From NCBI RefSeq assembly GCF_000270305.1, contig NC_015737.1, positions 1,798,501 through 1,862,500 of the forward strand: a stretch of 64,000 nucleotides of DNA, in the 5' to 3' direction. Positions 36,397-43,911 of this stretch are shown in pieces. Position 1 is the stretch's first letter; each line of letters starts with the position of its first letter. Source of the DNA: Clostridium sp. SY8519. Lineage in GTDB: Bacteria; Bacillota; Clostridia; Lachnospirales; Lachnospiraceae. The position numbers and the translations under genes were made by a program. The notes beneath the pieces were generated by a model. That model saw only the letters and a program-made list of their open reading frames with translations. It was not told the origin of the DNA and ran no database searches.

Positions 36397-37932
36397 ATGA
36401 AAAAAGGTGAAATCTACAGCGGTCTGGTGACGGATCTTGCGTTTCCGAACAAGGCAAATGTGCATATTACAGAACCGGAGGAGGGAGATATTCAGGTCAA
36501 GAACCTGCTTCCCGGCCAGAAGGTATCCGTACGCCTGACCAAAAAAAGAAAAGGAAAATATGAAGGCCGTCTGGTGGAACTGCTGGAACGGTCCGCAGAC
36601 GAACTGGAGACCGCCGGATGCCCCCATGCAGGTATCTGCGGCGGATGCGTCTACCAGACCCTGACTTACGAGAAAGAACTGGAACTGAAGCAGTCACAGG
36701 TACTGCGTCTCCTTGCGCCGGTTCTGCCGGAAGCCGAGACACTCTTTGAGGGCATCTATCCAAGCCCGAGAAAAGACGGCTACCGCAACAAGATGGAATA
36801 TACCTTCGGAGATGAGTACAGGGACGGTCCGCTGGCGCTGGGACTGCACAAACGGGGGGCATTTTACGACATTGTTCCGGTAACCGGCTGCCGGATCGCA
36901 GACGGGGATTTCGCGGCGATTCTGTCGGCAACCAGGGACTATTTCAGCGAGCTGGGAGTCCCGTATTACCACCGGATGCGCCACGAAGGCTATCTCAGAC
37001 ACCTGCTGGTGCGCAAGGCGGCCCGCACCGGAGAGATTCTGACGGATCTGATTACTGCTTCTCCTGCGGGACTTTCGGGCCGGGATGGAGCAGAGCAGGG
37101 AAAAGAGACGGCGGAAGCGGCAGACGGGACATGGGACGGCGCGCGTCAGCCCATGAATGGGAGCGAACAGCCGGAGAACGGCGCAAAAGGCACTGACGGC
37201 GGCTGCGGACTGTCGGAAGAGGAACTGCTGGAAGGATGGAAAGAACGCCTGCTTTCCCTGAATTTGGAGGGGACATGGCAGGGAATTCTTCACACCCGCA
37301 ACGACAGCCTGGCGGATGCAGTCAAGGATGAGGGGACACAGGTGCTTTACGGAACAGATGCATTTACCGAGCAGTGCCTGGGCCTGCGGTTCCGGATTAC
37401 GCCGTTTTCCTTTTTCCAGACCAATTCCCTGGGTGCGGAAGTCCTGTATGATACCGCCAGATCCATGATCCGCGGCGCGCTGGGTGACGGCGGCAAAACC
37501 GTATTTGACCTGTACAGCGGCACCGGGACGATCGCGCAGATGCTGGCGCCGGTGGCCGGCTCCGTTATCGGCGTGGAGATCGTGGAGGAAGCGGTGGAAG
37601 CGGCCCGGGAAAACGCGGCGCTGAATCATCTGACCAACTGCCGTTTTCTTGCGGAAGATGTGCTGAAAGCGCTGGATCAGATTGAGGAAAAGCCGGACGT
37701 GATTGTGCTGGATCCGCCCCGGGAAGGGGTCCATCCAAAGGCGCTGAAAAAGATTATCGCCTATGGGGCGGAATCTATCCTTTATATTTCCTGCAAGCCG
37801 ACCAGCCTGGCCAGGGATCTTGTGGAGCTGCAGTCCGGGGGATATGCAGTGAAGCGGCTGTGCTGTGTGGATATGTTTCCGGGGACGGGGAACGTGGAAA
37901 CCATTGTGTTGCTATCACGCACCAACTCGTAG
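36397..37932 (+). CDS. rlmD: 23S rRNA (uracil-C5)-methyltransferase RlmD, tail lost
   Basis: 511 residues. A TRAM domain (1-65) leads to the [4Fe-4S] cysteines Cys75, Cys81, Cys84 and Cys165, then the methyltransferase core with DLYSGTGTIAQML, DPPREGVHPKAL and nucleophile Cys466 in YISCKPTSLARDL. Residues about 226-272 are a low-complexity Gly/Glu/Ala insert absent from standard relatives. The protein ends ETIVLLSR, where the conserved core ends, and then adds only Thr-Asn-Ser. A fragment resembling the C-terminal tail found in some clostridial RlmD proteins lies at 43229. The core is complete, so activity may be retained. The end point around 37918-37932 looks like a recombination boundary. 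Confidence 0.92.
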   Translation: MKKGEIYSGLVTDLAFPNKANVHITEPEEGDIQVKNLLPGQKVSVRLTKKRKGKYEGRLVELLERSADELETAGCPHAGICGGCVYQTLTYEKELELKQSQVLRLLAPVLPEAETLFEGIYPSPRKDGYRNKMEYTFGDEYRDGPLALGLHKRGAFYDIVPVTGCRIADGDFAAILSATRDYFSELGVPYYHRMRHEGYLRHLLVRKAARTGEILTDLITASPAGLSGRDGAEQGKETAEAADGTWDGARQPMNGSEQPENGAKGTDGGCGLSEEELLEGWKERLLSLNLEGTWQGILHTRNDSLADAVKDEGTQVLYGTDAFTEQCLGLRFRITPFSFFQTNSLGAEVLYDTARSMIRGALGDGGKTVFDLYSGTGTIAQMLAPVAGSVIGVEIVEEAVEAARENAALNHLTNCRFLAEDVLKALDQIEEKPDVIVLDPPREGVHPKALKKIIAYGAESILYISCKPTSLARDLVELQSGGYAVKRLCCVDMFPGTGNVETIVLLSRTNS

Positions 37933-38101
37933 AAATCGCTGAATTCAAGCACTTTTTCGAGCATTTCACCTTCGACAAAACGGCTTGGTCTGACCGCGGA
38001 AAACGGGTGGAAAAGTACATCACAGTGGTGATAGCTTTAGACCTCGTTACAGTAGCAATGTAAAACCAGATTCAGAACAGACAAATATACATAGTCATTA
38101 G

Positions 38102-38147
38102 AGGACGTTAGTTTACTGGCATTTCCAGTAGATTGGCGTCCTTTTTC
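38102..38147 (+). terminator. Terminator-like hairpin upstream of the RepA_N gene
   Basis: AGGACG pairs with CGTCCT, with an inner ACTGG/CCAGT stem, and five T residues follow. It separates the rlmD boundary from the RepA-like gene; the 169 bases before it hold no supported gene. Confidence 0.7.
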
Positions 38148-38179
38148 TTTGCAGAAATTTAGGAAAGAAGGGAAAGACG

Positions 38180-38617
38180 ATGGCATTCGATTATTTCTAC
38201 GGACAGGAAGATGCGGAGCAGTTTCTGTTCTACCGGATCCCGAAGACATTGATCACCGGCGAAGAATTCCGCGAAGTTTCCGTTGAAGCAAAACTTTTAT
38301 ACGGGCTGATGCTGGATCGCCTGTCCCTGTCGATGAAAAACGGATGGTTTGATGATCAGAACAGAGCATACATCATTTACACAGTGGAAGACATCATGAG
38401 CGATCTGCAGTGCGGTAACCAGAAAGCGGTGAAGCTGCTGAGTGAGCTGGAGAAAAAGGCAGGACTGATCAGGCGCAAGCGGCAGGGACTTGGAAAGCCG
38501 TCTCTGACCTATCTCATCTTTGGACTCGTCTGCACAAACTTTGGCGAAGCATGGCGGCTTGCGGAGGGAGCGGATGCATCTGAAAAGACAGCGTCATTGA
38601 TGACGAGAGCCCGATAA
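38180..38617 (+). pseudogene. RepA_N replication initiator, C-terminally truncated
   Basis: 145 residues beginning MAFDYFYGQEDAEQF and continuing LDRLSLSMKNGWFDDQN and VKLLSELEKKAGLIRRKRQG. This is the RepA_N domain seen in replication initiators of Gram-positive plasmids and of Tn1549-type conjugative elements. Those proteins are normally about 250-300 residues, and the C-terminal domain is absent here: after residue about 118 the sequence is unrelated and stops. AGGAAAGAAGGGAAAGACG precedes the ATG. It marks this segment as element debris. The gene could still be translated but is unlikely to be a working initiator. Confidence 0.75.
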
Positions 38618-38961
38618 TGAAAAAGCCCTCTTCCTGCAGCGCATGTGCACCTATGCCGCAGGAAAAGGGCATGAAAAAGCCAGGGACTGATCGCGTGTCA
38701 GTTCCTGGCTATGTAATGGTCAGTATTCAGTTTTATCTTTTGCCTCTTCATCGTCCAGTCCGGACGGAGGAATGGCAAAGGCATGCAATTGACCGGAGAG
38801 TCATACAGACCATCCTAAGTTTTTTTCTTTGTCTTTTCTGAGTGAGCACCCTTTCGGATGCTCTGTTCGTCATGCAGTTTTCAAGGTACTGTTCGTATCA
38901 GTACTGGCAGATACGATGGTGTTAAAGAAGTCTCACTTGTTACTTTGCTTATTGACTTTCT
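38618..38961. other. Gene-free spacer with two hairpins and an ITS-like motif
   Basis: Two inverted repeats are visible. One is GCCCtcTTCCTGC against GCAGGAAaaGGGC at about 38625-38670. The other is a 13-bp stem with one G-T pair at 38678-38710. Neither has a T-run. On the minus strand GTACCTTGAAAACTGCATG (38871-38889) and an adjacent GAGCA/TGCTC hairpin resemble sequence next to rRNA spacers and element junctions in Firmicutes. No credible coding sequence was found. Confidence 0.4.
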
Positions 38962-39708
38962 TTAATAGTTAGTCTGTTTTATGTCTGCCCGATTGATTGC
39001 CGGTGTCTCAACGCGCTTCGCCAGATACAGGCAGTATGCTGCAGATACGACGACGATCACGATATGCAGGATCAAATTCACAAGCTGAGAGCCTTCGTCG
39101 GATGCGAAGACAGATGTTACATCGATGAAACTGTGCGCCAGGATCCCGGGCAGAAGGCTTCCGCTCTTGTAAAACACGAGCGTAAAGACAAAACCCATGG
39201 CAACCGCGAAAACCACCTGGGTGAGGGTGGCAATCAGTTCATGTCCGGTAAAAAGATTTATAATATGCCCCATCCCGAAGGTGACGGATGAGACGATGAC
39301 AGCCGCTGTGACGCTGCCGTCCTTCAGCATGGCCTTGAACAGGAAGCCCCGGAAGATCAGTTCCTCTGCAAATCCGACCAAAGCCATGGATACTGCGGCA
39401 TAGATCAGTCCCGGCACAGGATAATCAGGCTGAAATCCGCCGAAGAGATTCATACAGGATAGGAGCCACAAAGGAATGAACCACAGCATGGCTCTGCTGT
39501 TCTTCGCCCAGTCGGCCAGGCCGTACTTTCCCATGAGTCCGTTCTTTTTCACAAACAGGAAAATCGCTGCGGATATCACGATCAAGCCCAGCATGTGCCA
39601 CAGCGAATCGAGGCCGAAATTGTTTTGCAGCGTCCCCATGCCCACCGCGTAGATCACGATCCACAGGATCGCAAAGGTGATCTCACTTTTTTGATACAGC
39701 TTCGCCAT
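38962..39708 (-). CDS. CPBP-family intramembrane metalloprotease
   Basis: 248 residues with about seven hydrophobic helices. The CAAX-protease/CPBP motifs are present: EELIFRGFLF (paired Glu), FGMGHIIN and HSFIDV. In bacteria such proteins mature peptides or give self-protection against bacteriocins. The gene overlaps the upstream TetR gene by 26 bases, so the two are one operon on the minus strand. The pair lies between the truncated RepA_N gene and a DUF4315 remnant, so it probably came in as a passenger. Substrate unknown. Confidence 0.9.
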   Translation of the reverse strand: MAKLYQKSEITFAILWIVIYAVGMGTLQNNFGLDSLWHMLGLIVISAAIFLFVKKNGLMGKYGLADWAKNSRAMLWFIPLWLLSCMNLFGGFQPDYPVPGLIYAAVSMALVGFAEELIFRGFLFKAMLKDGSVTAAVIVSSVTFGMGHIINLFTGHELIATLTQVVFAVAMGFVFTLVFYKSGSLLPGILAHSFIDVTSVFASDEGSQLVNLILHIVIVVVSAAYCLYLAKRVETPAINRADIKQTNY

Positions 39709-40255
39709 TTTGATTACTTCCTCTCTCTAATCCTTCTGCAATCATTATTAATGCGCTTCGAATGGCATCAGAATCATATTTCATTCCATTATTTGCAATC
39801 AGACTTGCATAACCATGAACAACGGCTACCAATGGTTCAAAAAAAACTGCCGCTTCTTCTATTGTCAGTCCTTCTTCCGAACTGACTGTCGCAAGCACAT
39901 CAGCTGCTTCCGGTGCCTGAATCAGGTCCTCCAGGCTAAGGCCGGAAAAACGGCCTGATTGAAAGAGAAAACGGAACAACTGCGGCTCCTCTTCAGCAAA
40001 CCGGATATATCGGATCCCCATTTCCAAAAGATCTCCGGATGCAAGTATATATTCACTGTGAAATGCATCTGCTTTCCGGTAAGTCAGATCTTTCAAGATG
40101 TCTGTATCCGGAAACTGATACATAATCGGCTGCGTAGAGCACCCCAGAAAAGACGCCAGGTTTCTCACGGTCAATGCTTCATGGCCCTGTTCCCGAATTA
40201 ACCGGAAGGCGCCGTCGATCATAGCTTCTTTTGTCGTCGTTGGTTTCTTAGGCAT
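39683..40255 (-). CDS. TetR-family repressor
   Basis: 190 residues. The N-terminal helix-turn-helix reads IDGAFRLIREQGHEALTVRNLASFLGCSTQPIMYQF (about 13-48), and the rest is a helical ligand-binding domain. The ATG at 40255 follows GAGGTG with a 6-base gap; a GTG at 40264 is less well placed. It overlaps the CPBP gene by 26 bases. A 26-bp palindrome at 40270-40295 just upstream is an obvious operator, so the regulator likely represses its own operon until an inducer binds. Confidence 0.9.
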   Translation of the reverse strand: MPKKPTTTKEAMIDGAFRLIREQGHEALTVRNLASFLGCSTQPIMYQFPDTDILKDLTYRKADAFHSEYILASGDLLEMGIRYIRFAEEEPQLFRFLFQSGRFSGLSLEDLIQAPEAADVLATVSSEEGLTIEEAAVFFEPLVAVVHGYASLIANNGMKYDSDAIRSALIMIAEGLERGSNQNGEAVSKK

Positions 40256-40269
40256 AGGAGTCACCTCAT

Positions 40270-40295
40270 AATACTATAACAACTGTTATTGTATT
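40270..40295. promoter_or_regulatory. Palindromic operator for the TetR-CPBP operon
   Basis: Two 12-base arms (AATACtATAACA and its near-perfect complement) flank a two-base centre, with one mismatch per arm. It lies 15 bases upstream of the TetR start on the minus strand, over the expected promoter. Length and placement are typical of TetR operators. Confidence 0.7.
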
Positions 40296-40360
40296 TCAGA
40301 TTATCTCTTCTGTCAAGAACCACTTCAATACTTTCAGGCATACAATAGCCGGGGGCTGTT

Positions 40361-40504
40361 ATAAACACAGAGATCCATGAGGTCGTGCGCTCCTTCAACC
40401 TGACGCCGGAGGAACTGCGGGAATTTCTGCAGAGCCGAAAGAGCAATGCTCCGGCAAAACTTCCTGAGCCGGCATCATCAGAGAAAAGCACAGCGACAGA
40501 ATAG
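40361..40504 (+). pseudogene. DUF4315 protein, 3' remnant
   Basis: An open stretch without start reads EIHEVVRSFNLTPEELREFL and then an Ala/Ser/Lys-rich tail to the TAG at 502-504 past 40000. This resembles the C-terminal part of DUF4315 proteins, small coiled-coil proteins found just upstream of DUF4366 genes in clostridial conjugative elements. The 5' half is missing; a stop in frame lies at 40346-40348. The TetR-CPBP block sits where the rest should be. Seen: truncation and order. Family call: from recollection of the pattern. Confidence 0.6.
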
Positions 40505-40514
40505 GAGGCCGATT

Positions 40515-41054
40515 ATGAGGAAGCGTAATTTACTTGCAGCACTGCTGGCAGCGATGCTCTGCTGCGGACTCTGTTATACAACTGCATTTGCGCAGACAAA
40601 TGAACCGGAAGCAGCGCCGGCAGAAGAACTGGTTACCAAGGGAGAGACAGAGGAGCCTGAAGAGTTTCCACCGCTTACACCAGAAGGAAACCTGACGCTG
40701 GTGGATGATGAGGATGCCAAGGCAGTTCAGAAAGCCATGAATGAGCAGAAAGCGCAGACGACACAGGCGGAAGAGACGGTAAAACCGGAGAAGGAACCGG
40801 AGAAAGAGGCTACAGAGCAGGAAGTGGAGGCTCCGAAAAAGAAGCAGACCGGGAGTCTGTTTGCGGCGGCCGGTGTGCTGATCATTGTCATTGGCGGCAC
40901 AGGGATCTGGATCTTCCTGCAGGCAAAGAAGAAAAAGAAGCCAGCGGATCAGCCGAATCCGGATGCAGATTATCGAGAGGATGACGATGGATACGATATC
41001 CCTGAGGAATCTGAAGAAAAGGAAGCGGAAGACTTCAATGATGAGGAGGAATAA
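40515..41054 (+). CDS. DUF4366 (CD1107-family) mobile element protein
   Basis: 179 residues. A signal peptide (LLAALLAAMLCCGLCYTTAFA) leads to an acidic, Pro/Glu-rich extracellular part of about 100 residues, a transmembrane helix (GSLFAAAGVLIIVIGGTGIWIFL) at about 116-138, and a Lys-rich then acidic C-terminal tail. This is the CD1107/DUF4366 layout, encoded in the conjugation module of Tn1549-like elements. AGGAGG at 40503-40508 precedes the ATG and overlaps the stop of the DUF4315 remnant, preserving the original gene order. It is the only fully intact element gene here. Its role in transfer is not defined. Confidence 0.85.
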   Translation: MRKRNLLAALLAAMLCCGLCYTTAFAQTNEPEAAPAEELVTKGETEEPEEFPPLTPEGNLTLVDDEDAKAVQKAMNEQKAQTTQAEETVKPEKEPEKEATEQEVEAPKKKQTGSLFAAAGVLIIVIGGTGIWIFLQAKKKKKPADQPNPDADYREDDDGYDIPEESEEKEAEDFNDEEE

Positions 41055-41058
41055 AAAG

Positions 41059-41484
41059 ATGGGTGAGCAGAATAGAAATTATGGACAGATCAAAGAGATC
41101 ACCCTGCATTTTGGAAAAGGAACAGTGGAGCCCTTCACGGCAAAGGACGGCAGGGAGATGCTGAAGATCGTGATCCCCAATGCGGACCACAGTGATCATA
41201 CTCCCTGGGCAAGCTTCGTGCTTCCGGCAAAAGCGGTCCATGAGAATCAGTACGGTAAAGCGCTTTGGACAAAGATTCCTGCCGATGGGCACACAACTCT
41301 CACTAAGCCGTTTCTTGCCGGTCAAAGTGAAGACGGCAGGAATATCTGGAAGGATGAGAAGACAACTGTCAGTAATCGTGAATTGAATCCATGGTCGAGT
41401 TCTACAAAAAGGATCTGGTCCCGAAATACGATATTCCGGGGATTTGATCCGGCGGGCAGCACATGCTGCCCCCCATACATCTGA
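41059..41484 (+). pseudogene. Frameshifted conjugative-element protein
   Basis: Starts at an ATG with AGGAGGA upstream, 4 bases after the DUF4366 stop, and reads MGEQNRNYGQIKEITLHFGKG onward for about 110 normal-looking residues. After SNREL near 41385 the frame changes to a low-quality tail. In the next frame the sequence reads MVEFYKKDLVPKYDIPGI and stops at about 41448. A single-base deletion after the Leu codon would rejoin the two parts as ELKSMVEFYKKD. I take it as a frameshifted, then truncated, element gene. I do not have a family name for it. Confidence 0.6.
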
Positions 41485-41508
41485 AACAGGCCGAAAGGCC
41501 TTCTTATA

Positions 41509-41537
41509 TTGACAAGCAGGGCAATTCAGAGTAAACT
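41509..41537 (+). promoter_or_regulatory. Sigma-A promoter for the AAA_14 gene
   Basis: TTGACA (41509-41514), a 17-base spacer and TAAACT (41532-41537) match a strong vegetative promoter 52 bases before the start codon. A small AGGCC/GGCCT hairpin at about 41489-41501 lies just upstream. Confidence 0.75.
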
Positions 41538-41588
41538 GCGAGCACAGGTGCGAAACTTAAAAAAAATTTCAATTTCGGAAGTGACGGT

Positions 41589-42788
41589 ATGAAATATATT
41601 GAAAGACCAGAATATATGCAGCGGCTTCTTGATCTTATGGGGACCCCGGATATCAAGATCATTACCGGAGTGCGCCGCAGCGGCAAGTCTGAATTGATGA
41701 AAGCTTATATCCGCAGAATCAGAGAGATGCAGCCAGAGGCCAACATTATCTTTGTGGATTTCTTTGACCTGAAATATGAAGGATTAAAGGAATATCATAC
41801 TCTGTATGATTACATTGAAAGCCATTATGCGGCCGGAAAACAGAACTATGTATTCGTGGATGAAGTGCAGCTGTGCGATAGATTTGAACTTGCGATCAAC
41901 AGCCTGCATTCTTCCCGGAAATATGATCTGTATATCACCGGTTCCAACGCGTTCCTTCTAAGCTCCGATCTGACGACGCTGTTTACAGGGCGCTATATTG
42001 AGATCCATGTTTTCCCGTTCAGCTTTGCGGAATTCTGCCGCTACTATGCAGAGGAACAGGACAAAGCAAAGCTCTTTGATGAATATGTGATCAAGGGCGG
42101 TCTGGCGGGCTCCTATGAATACCGTACGGAGAGAGATCGGACAAACTATATCAGAGACGTGTACGATACGATCATCAACCGGGATCTGGTCACGAAATAT
42201 CATCTGCCGGACACAACGATGCTGGAGCATCTGGCAGAGTTCATGATGGATAACGTATCCAATCTGACATCCCCCAACAACATCAGTGATACACTGACGG
42301 CAAATGCGGTTGCGACCAATCACAAGACTGTCGGAAACTATATCAGATATCTGTGCGATGCGTATGTTTTCTATGGAGTACGCCGATATGACATCCGTGG
42401 AAAGAAATACCTGAAGACTTCTGTGAAATACTATCTGAGTGATACCGGCATACGCTTTGCCAGACTTGGCAGGCGGAATCTTGATTATGGCCGGATGTAT
42501 GAAAATATTGTCTGCATCGAACTGATGCGGCGTGGCTTCGAGGTTTACGTTGGAAAGCTGTATCAGAAAGAAGTGGATTTTGTTGCAGTCCGCGGCGATG
42601 AAAAGATGTATATCCAGGTAAGTGACGATATATCGCGGCCGGAGACCTTTGAACGTGAGTATGATCCCCTGCTTAAGATCAAAGATGCGTATCCCAAGCT
42701 TATTCTGGCCAATACCAGGCATGAGACCTATGACTATGAAGGTATCAGGATTCATAATTTATCAGACTGGCTGCTGAAGATTGAATAA
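41589..42788 (+). CDS. AAA_14/DUF4143 ATP-binding protein
   Basis: 399 residues. Walker A is GVRRSGKS (27-34) and Walker B is YVFVDEVQL. TGSNAFLLSSDLTTLFTGR follows as the sensor stretch. The C-terminal third is the DUF4143 domain, with ENIVCIELMRRGFEVYVGK, EVDFVAV and IQV arranged like a PD-(D/E)xK nuclease fold. This family is abundant in gut Firmicutes and Bacteroidetes with no settled function. It has its own promoter at 41509 and no clear partner. A second, divergent member lies at 61959. It sits next to frameshifted element debris on the left and the rlmD tail fragment on the right. Confidence 0.92.
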   Translation: MKYIERPEYMQRLLDLMGTPDIKIITGVRRSGKSELMKAYIRRIREMQPEANIIFVDFFDLKYEGLKEYHTLYDYIESHYAAGKQNYVFVDEVQLCDRFELAINSLHSSRKYDLYITGSNAFLLSSDLTTLFTGRYIEIHVFPFSFAEFCRYYAEEQDKAKLFDEYVIKGGLAGSYEYRTERDRTNYIRDVYDTIINRDLVTKYHLPDTTMLEHLAEFMMDNVSNLTSPNNISDTLTANAVATNHKTVGNYIRYLCDAYVFYGVRRYDIRGKKYLKTSVKYYLSDTGIRFARLGRRNLDYGRMYENIVCIELMRRGFEVYVGKLYQKEVDFVAVRGDEKMYIQVSDDISRPETFEREYDPLLKIKDAYPKLILANTRHETYDYEGIRIHNLSDWLLKIE

Positions 42789-42804
42789 AGGCAGCAAGAG
42801 AGTG

Positions 42805-43209
42805 ATGGAATTAAGCAAATCGTTGTTTATAGAGGTGTTGAACTTGGATATTAGAAGAACAAAATCGTATTATGAACAGATAAGCAATCATGACTTATGC
42901 GACTGTACATATTGTCAAAACTATGTCCGTGAAATCAAAGCAACCTATCCGGAAATTGCTGAATATCTTTTTTCGTTAGGAATTGATATAGAAAAACCGT
43001 TTGAAACAATGCCTCTTGAACCAGATGAAACGGGGTATATCGAGTATATATCTGCCCAATATATCGTTTGTGGAGAGCCTGATGATTTTGTCAAAACAGT
43101 CATAGGTTCTGTAAATGTGGATGTCGCTGGTGCTCATCCGTCAACACAGATAAATGAAGCTCATTTCGTTATTGAAATATACCCTGTTCGGTTAAAGTGG
43201 GTAATGTAG
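42805..43209 (+). CDS. Small uncharacterised CxxC protein
   Basis: 134 residues from the ATG at 42805, or up to 8 more from an in-frame TTG at 42781 that overlaps the ATPase stop. A CTYCQNY motif near residue 35 is the main landmark. The middle reads LFSLGIDIEKPFETMPLEPDE. It recalls a common family of small Firmicute proteins of unknown function. Base composition is more A+T-rich than the ATPase gene. No membrane segment or signal. Close spacing to the ATPase suggests co-transcription, but a functional link is not established. Confidence 0.6.
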   Translation: MELSKSLFIEVLNLDIRRTKSYYEQISNHDLCDCTYCQNYVREIKATYPEIAEYLFSLGIDIEKPFETMPLEPDETGYIEYISAQYIVCGEPDDFVKTVIGSVNVDVAGAHPSTQINEAHFVIEIYPVRLKWVM

Positions 43210-43228
43210 ACAAATTCCCGTTTGCAGA

Positions 43229-43330
43229 TTCGGCTTCAAAGTACACACTGCGTATGTAGCAGAAGTAAAGAGGGCCTATGGGCTTCCTATGTATGATGCT
43301 CCCAACGCGGTAGAAGAATTTTTGTTTTGA
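43229..43330 (+). pseudogene. Fragment resembling the RlmD C-terminal tail
   Basis: An open stretch without start codon reads FGFKVHTAYVAEVKRAYGLP and then MYDAPNAVEE before a new end and TGA. I recognise this as the helix-turn-helix-like tail found after the methyltransferase core of some clostridial RlmD (RumA) proteins, especially around conjugative-element insertions. It lies about 5.3 kb from the point where rlmD breaks off. It is also cut at its own 3' end. Family recognition is from memory and needs a search. Confidence 0.55.
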
Positions 43331-43522
43331 AATATCTGAAATACGCAGAGCGACTGACATCTGCTTTGGCAGTCATTTCCTCGATACTTATTGTTTCAAT
43401 AGATGTTTTTTTCATAAGCTTGAGCAGGACAGTTCCCATAGATTCTTTTAAATATGCGGTTGCAGCTGTTGTTCTGCGTATGATGACAGCTTCTTATCAG
43501 AGCATGTGTTCATATTTATATA
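43331..43522 (+). other. Gene-poor spacer upstream of arsR
   Basis: About 190 bases between the rlmD-tail fragment and the arsR promoter. A 73-codon open frame crosses it (43327-43548) with one hydrophobic stretch, but it has no ribosome binding site and runs into the arsR promoter. I see no supported gene. Confidence 0.5.
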
Positions 43523-43551
43523 TTGACAAACGTGAATATGTAAGATAAACT
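43511..43551 (+). promoter_or_regulatory. arsR promoter with inverted repeat
   Basis: TTGACA (43523-43528), a 17-base spacer and TAAACT (43546-43551) make a strong promoter. CATATT (43511-43516) and AATATG (43535-43540) are perfect inverted repeats flanking the -35 box, a suitable place for ArsR binding. The promoter is well supported; the operator is inferred. Confidence 0.65.
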
Positions 43552-43575
43552 GTACCCAGCACGGAGGTGACGGTC

Positions 43576-43896
43576 ATGGGACTCAGAGAAGATGTAAAAA
43601 AAATAAAGGCACTCACAGATGAGAACCGACTCGCCATTATGCTGGCCCTCCAGCACGGGGAGAAATGCGGCTGTGATCTGCTGGAGGAGCTGAATATCAC
43701 ACAGCCGACGCTTTCCCATCATATGAAAATCCTTGCAGACAGTGGACTTGTGGATTATTACAAAGAGGGAAAATGGATGCATTATTCCATCTCGGCAGAT
43801 GGCGTCAGGAAGTTCCGGGAAATGATTGCATCCTACGCGAGATGTGACTGTGAAACAGACAGCAGCATATCCTGCGGATGCAAGGGAAAAAAATAA
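43576..43896 (+). CDS. arsR: ArsR-family arsenite-responsive repressor
   Basis: 106 residues. A winged helix-turn-helix reads ITQPTLSHHMKILADSGLVD, and a vicinal cysteine motif CGCDLLEEL lies just before it at about residues 35-43. This is the CxC arsenite-sensing site in the alpha-3 position. A second cysteine cluster (CDCETDSSISCGCKGKK) ends the protein and may add metal binding. The ATG follows GGAGGTGACGGTC. The gene lies directly upstream of an Acr3 transporter, so it most likely represses the two in the absence of arsenite. Confidence 0.93.
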   Translation: MGLREDVKKIKALTDENRLAIMLALQHGEKCGCDLLEELNITQPTLSHHMKILADSGLVDYYKEGKWMHYSISADGVRKFREMIASYARCDCETDSSISCGCKGKK

Positions 43897-43911
43897 TTCC
43901 GATCTTTTATT

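Noticed and set aside
37860..38063. Small plus-strand frame after rlmD (IAEFKHFFEHFTFDK region)
   Set aside because: It overlaps the end of rlmD in another frame, has no ribosome binding site and resembles no family I know.
38617..38841. 74-codon frame after the RepA_N gene
   Set aside because: It lies across two hairpins, has no ribosome binding site and no family features.
41589..43209. AAA_14 ATPase and the small CxxC protein as a toxin-antitoxin or defence pair
   Set aside because: The genes are close, but nothing in either protein supports toxin or antitoxin identity.
43327..43548. 73-codon frame upstream of arsR with a hydrophobic stretch
   Set aside because: It starts with TTG without ribosome binding site and runs through the arsR promoter, so it is unlikely to be a gene.
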